A stretch of 64,000 nt of DNA, from the NCBI GenBank assembly GCA_014649155.1, contig BMSM01000032.1, forward strand, positions 1 through 64,000. Direction: 5' to 3'. Of the stretch, positions 61,413 through 64,000 are shown one piece after another; position 1 is the first letter of the stretch; each line of letters starts with the position of its first letter. Both the position numbers and the translations under genes were made by a program. The notes beneath the pieces are model-generated. The model saw only the letters and a list, made by a program, of their open reading frames with translations, made no database searches and was not told where the DNA came from. The stretch is from Streptomyces griseoviridis. GTDB lineage: Bacteria; Actinomycetota; Actinomycetes; Streptomycetales; Streptomycetaceae.

Positions 61413-62101
61413 CGTGCCACCGCCGCCCGCTCGCCGGTACGGGCCACCAGCACGCCCAGCCGGGTCAGTTCGCCCTCACTGGACCGCACCAGCAGCCGCA
61501 TCACCAGCACCGTCAGCAGGCCCTCGCTGACCGCCAGCGGAACCTGCGTGACCGCGAAGATCGACCCGAACTTGCCCAGCGCGCCCCAGAACCCGCTGCC
61601 CGGGTCGGGGAAGGCCAGCGCGAGCTGGACGCTGGTCACGCAGTACGTGGCGAGGTCGGCGACGAACGCGCCGCAGAACACCGTGACCATCAGCGGCACG
61701 TCCAGGCGGCGCAGCAGCCGGTAGACGCCGTAGCCGGCCCACGGCCCGGCGATCGCCATGGAGAAGACGTTGGCGCCGAGCGTGGTCAGCCCGCCGTGTG
61801 CGAGCAGCAGCGCCTGGAACAGCAGCGTGATCGTGCCGAGCACCGCCATGACCGGCGGCCGGAACAGGACGGCCCCGAGCCCGGTGCCGGTGGGATGGGA
61901 GCAACTCCCGGTCACCGAGGGCAGTTTCAGGGCGGACAGGACGAACGTGAAGGCCCCGGCGGCACCGAGGAGCAGGGTGCTCTCGGGATGCTCGCGGACC
62001 TCACGGGTGAGGGAACGTACTCCGTGGACGACGAACGGCGCGGACGCGACACCCCAGGCGATCGCGTGCGCCGGAGGCAGAAAGCCCTCGGCTATGTGCA
62101 T
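61409..62101 (-). CDS. cbiM: cobalt ECF transporter S component
   Basis: A 230-residue integral membrane protein starting MHIAEGFLPPAHAIAWGVAS, where the mature N-terminal His supplies the cobalt-ligand pattern of CbiM/NikM. Further blocks are LPSVTGSCSHPTGTGLGAVL and LAHGGLTTLGANVFSMAIAG. The ATG at 62101 is certain from this N-terminus. An upstream in-frame reading runs through the riboswitch and is rejected. It is the first gene of the importer operon. Confidence 0.95.
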   Translation of the reverse strand: MHIAEGFLPPAHAIAWGVASAPFVVHGVRSLTREVREHPESTLLLGAAGAFTFVLSALKLPSVTGSCSHPTGTGLGAVLFRPPVMAVLGTITLLFQALLLAHGGLTTLGANVFSMAIAGPWAGYGVYRLLRRLDVPLMVTVFCGAFVADLATYCVTSVQLALAFPDPGSGFWGALGKFGSIFAVTQVPLAVSEGLLTVLVMRLLVRSSEGELTRLGVLVARTGERAAVAR

Positions 62102-62142
62102 GACTCGGCAGACCCTCTCCAGCACCTCGTGGATGGACGACG

Positions 62143-62307
62143 CGCCTTGGCCGGTCTCCTGGCTGACGGGTACCACCGCCCGCACTCCGCCTTCCCGGGT
62201 CCGAGGACCCAGTGGCTGCCCCCCTGGCGAGGGGCCGGAGCCGGACTTCCCGATCACAGTGGCGAGGGCCGCACCGGTTTCGCACCGATTTCCCGTTCAC
62301 CAAGGCG
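62143..62307 (-). promoter_or_regulatory. cobalamin riboswitch upstream of cbiMNQO
   Basis: Reading the minus strand, CGCCTTGG (62307-62300) pairs with CCAAGGCG (62150-62143) as the closing P1 stem. Inside lie GGGAAATCGGTGCGAAACCG, the conserved GCCACTGTGATCGGGAAG, and the B12 box AGCCAGGAGACCGGCC (62164-62149). The expression platform runs to the cbiM start at 62101 and probably blocks its ribosome-binding site. Bound adenosylcobalamin should switch cobalt import off. Confidence 0.92.
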
Positions 62308-62394
62308 TGACGACCGTAGTGCTCCGGCCGGTACGGTGACAAGCGCGCCCGGTGTGGTCACCGTCGGTCACGGACCGCCATCCGGCCCGGTCCG

Positions 62395-62907
62395 TCAGCC
62401 GCGGCCGCCCGTCCGGCCGAGGACCACACTGCGCACCCGCTGGGACAGCGCGGTCGCGGCGGCCGTCAGGAAGACGAACGTGTAGCCGATCTGCACGACG
62501 GTCACCACCCGCGCCGCCTGCCCCCGCGGGGTGATGTCCCCGTAGCCGACGGTGGCCAGCGTGACCACGGTGAAGTACAGGCCGTCCACGCGGGTGCGCA
62601 GCCCGGAGAACTCGCCGGGCTGTCTGGCGAGGGCGTAGTACGCGGCGGCGAAGACGTGCACGGACAGGACCATCAGCAGCGCGATGGCCAGCCCCGGCCG
62701 GGTCCCGGGGCGCTCGGTCAGGACGTGGCGGACCTGGCGCAGCAGCAGCCCCGCCACACAGGTGAGCAGCAGCCCGAACACCGTCCAGCTGAGCACCGGC
62801 CGCCCCGGCCCCAGATGGTCGAGCGGCAGCACGAAGTACGCCGTGACGACGACCGCCGCGACGGCCGTCCGCGTCACCCAGGGACGGGCCGTCCGCCACC
62901 CGGTCAC
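62395..62907 (-). CDS. two-pore-domain-type potassium channel (Ion_trans_2)
   Basis: A 170-residue membrane protein with four hydrophobic segments: VTRTAVAAVVVTAYFVLPL, SWTVFGLLLTCVAGLLL, LAIALLMVLSVHVFAAAYYA and VVTVVQIGYTFVFLTAAATA. The K+ selectivity filter sits between the last two (TVVTLATVGYGDITP). No C-terminal RCK domain is present. The GTG start overlaps the ClC stop (GTGA), so the channel is translated with the chloride transporter. Confidence 0.9.
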   Translation of the reverse strand: MTGWRTARPWVTRTAVAAVVVTAYFVLPLDHLGPGRPVLSWTVFGLLLTCVAGLLLRQVRHVLTERPGTRPGLAIALLMVLSVHVFAAAYYALARQPGEFSGLRTRVDGLYFTVVTLATVGYGDITPRGQAARVVTVVQIGYTFVFLTAAATALSQRVRSVVLGRTGGRG

Positions 62908-64000
62908 CGCGCCGCCTCCTCCGGGGGCGGGGGCCGCCGTACGAGCTGCGCGACCAGGAACGAGACGACCGACGCCGTCACGATCAGCGGCATCTGGCCG
63001 TGGGCGTCCTTCCCGGTCAGCAGCACCGCGAGCACCGCGCTGGCCAGCGGCAGCCCGGTCACCGCCGCCCCGGCCGCCGCGATGCCGAGCGCGAGCGCCG
63101 GGGCCGTGCCGAATCCGGGCAGCCCGGCGCAGGCCAGCGCCGTCGCCGTGCCGAGCAGCACCGCCGGGAAGACGGGGCCGCCGCGCAGCGCGCCGAGCGC
63201 CACGCCCCAGGCCAGCCCCTTGCACACCACCAGCGCGACCAGCGCGCCCACCGGCCAGGTGTGCGGACGCGCGGCCAGGTCGGCGAGGGCGGCCTGTCCG
63301 GACAGCGCGGCCTCGGCCGGGGAACGCCCGGTGACCAGGGCGTACGCGCTGAGGCACACCCCGACGAACACCGCGCACAGCACCGTCCGCACGGCCGTGC
63401 GCCGGCGCGTCCAGGAGACCGTGCGACGGCCCAGCGCCCGCCCCAGCGTGATCAGGGCGCCGATCAGCGCCGCGACCGGCAGCCCCCACAGGAAGTCCGC
63501 CGCGTCCGGACCGGCCGGCGGCGGTACGCCGGGCAGGGCGAGCGCGCCGATCCTCAGCCCGGTCCAGTCGCCGAAGCCGGTGAAGACCAGCGCCCCCGCC
63601 GCGCTGGCCAGCAGACACGGCAGCAGCAGCGCGACCATCCGGGTGCCGCCGAGTCCGGCGCCCTCGATGAGCAGCACCGCCGCGACCACCGGACCGCCGA
63701 GGATCGTGGAGATGGCGGCCGTGGAACCCGCCGTCGCGAGGACCGCGCGCGCTGCCGGACCGGGCCGGGCCGTCCGGGAGACCGCCAGCAGGGCCAGCCC
63801 GCTGCCGACCGCCATCAGCGGGGCCTCCGGGCCGAGGACCACCCCGAGCGGCAGCGTCGCCAGCGCGGCCAGCACCGCTCCGGGCAGCGCCCTCGGGCCC
63901 ACGGGCGCGCCGCCCAGCCCGTCGACCGGCAGATGGCCCCCGCCGCCCGGCATCCGGGTCACCACCGGGGCCAGCAGCAGCCCCGCGAGGAGCAGTGCGG
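62904..64000 (-). CDS. ClC family chloride channel/transporter (5' end beyond the window)
   Basis: The visible C-terminal 365 residues of a ClC protein. They have many membrane helices, the anion-site loop LGPEAPLMAVGSGLALLAVS (GxEGP-type, with Pro-Glu-Ala), ALRGGPVFPAVLLGTATALA (the GxFxP-type block) and GLPLASAVLAVLLTG. The open frame runs to the right edge. The gating-Glu position appears as GPEAP, unusual compared with GREGP. It is paired with the K+ channel gene, which suggests joint osmotic or charge balance. Confidence 0.88.
   Translation of the reverse strand, partial: ALLLAGLLLAPVVTRMPGGGGHLPVDGLGGAPVGPRALPGAVLAALATLPLGVVLGPEAPLMAVGSGLALLAVSRTARPGPAARAVLATAGSTAAISTILGGPVVAAVLLIEGAGLGGTRMVALLLPCLLASAAGALVFTGFGDWTGLRIGALALPGVPPPAGPDAADFLWGLPVAALIGALITLGRALGRRTVSWTRRRTAVRTVLCAVFVGVCLSAYALVTGRSPAEAALSGQAALADLAARPHTWPVGALVALVVCKGLAWGVALGALRGGPVFPAVLLGTATALACAGLPGFGTAPALALGIAAAGAAVTGLPLASAVLAVLLTGKDAHGQMPLIVTASVVSFLVAQLVRRPPPPEEAAR

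Noticed and set aside
61409..62257. Longer cbiM reading from 62257
   Set aside because: It runs through the riboswitch aptamer. MHIAEGFLPP at 62101 is the standard CbiM N-terminus.

Overview
The window is high-GC actinobacterial DNA, almost certainly from a Streptomyces chromosome. The evidence is pervasive GC3 coding bias, GTG starts, a conservon (cvn) operon with attached cytochromes P450, an Scr1-type XRE/DUF397/ATPase trio, a CebR box, an actinobacterial Cys leader peptide and Tat lipoproteins. No rRNA, tRNA or CRISPR array was seen.

Layout. (1) 1-8 kb: the end of a malic enzyme gene, a fumarylacetoacetase-family hydrolase, an IS5-type transposase remnant abutting a truncated alcohol dehydrogenase, a TetR gene with a putative operator, an LLM flavin oxidoreductase between two F420/NADP-reductase-like paralogues, a MerR gene with a doubtful start, and about 1.7 kb of decayed DNA. 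(2) 8-21.5 kb: a putative sialic-acid (N-acylneuraminate) uptake and catabolism locus. It contains nanA-nanK-nanE, a GntR regulator, a secreted esterase with a sialidase-lectin-like N-terminus, a CE7-type deacetylase, a second GntR regulator, a Dpp/Sat-like ABC importer with a fused permease-ATPase, and a second nanA-like gene. Three copies of one near-palindromic site (core GACGTMAGATGTC) lie upstream of the four units and tie them into one regulon. (3) 22-31 kb: an alpha/beta hydrolase, AraC, an excisionase-like pair, then remnants of pPIWI_RE, rhamnosidase, quinone oxidoreductase and NACHT genes. Among them are an IclR-hutH pair sharing a perfect two-site operator and a TetR gene sharing an operator with a truncated DJ-1 gene.

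(4) 31-35 kb: a DUF1264 gene, then a sulfonate unit (Cys leader peptide, ssuE, SfnB remnant, ssuD) and a probably leaderless siderophore-interacting protein gene under an iron box. (5) 35-42 kb: a minus-strand conservon operon (sensor kinase, double roadblock protein, DUF742, GTPase-like protein, CYP157-like P450, second P450, enoyl-CoA hydratase). (6) 42-50 kb: an SDR, LysR, a secreted CARDB-like protein, an orphan Rhs C-terminal toxin with its immunity gene in AT-richer DNA, a broken lipoprotein gene, and a CebR-box-controlled GH5_8 mannanase with FN3 and CBM2.

(7) 50-64 kb: an Scr1/DUF397/ATPase trio, then cobalamin functions: cobL (cbiET), cobK, cobH, and B12-dependent methylmalonyl-CoA mutase (mutA, mutB) with its chaperone meaB. 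A CbiMNQO cobalt importer follows, headed by a cobalamin riboswitch. The right edge has a two-gene K+ channel/ClC unit that runs off the window.

The most interesting candidate system is the sialic-acid regulon. Family assignments were made by reading motifs, not by database search, so substrate claims are inferences from gene context.
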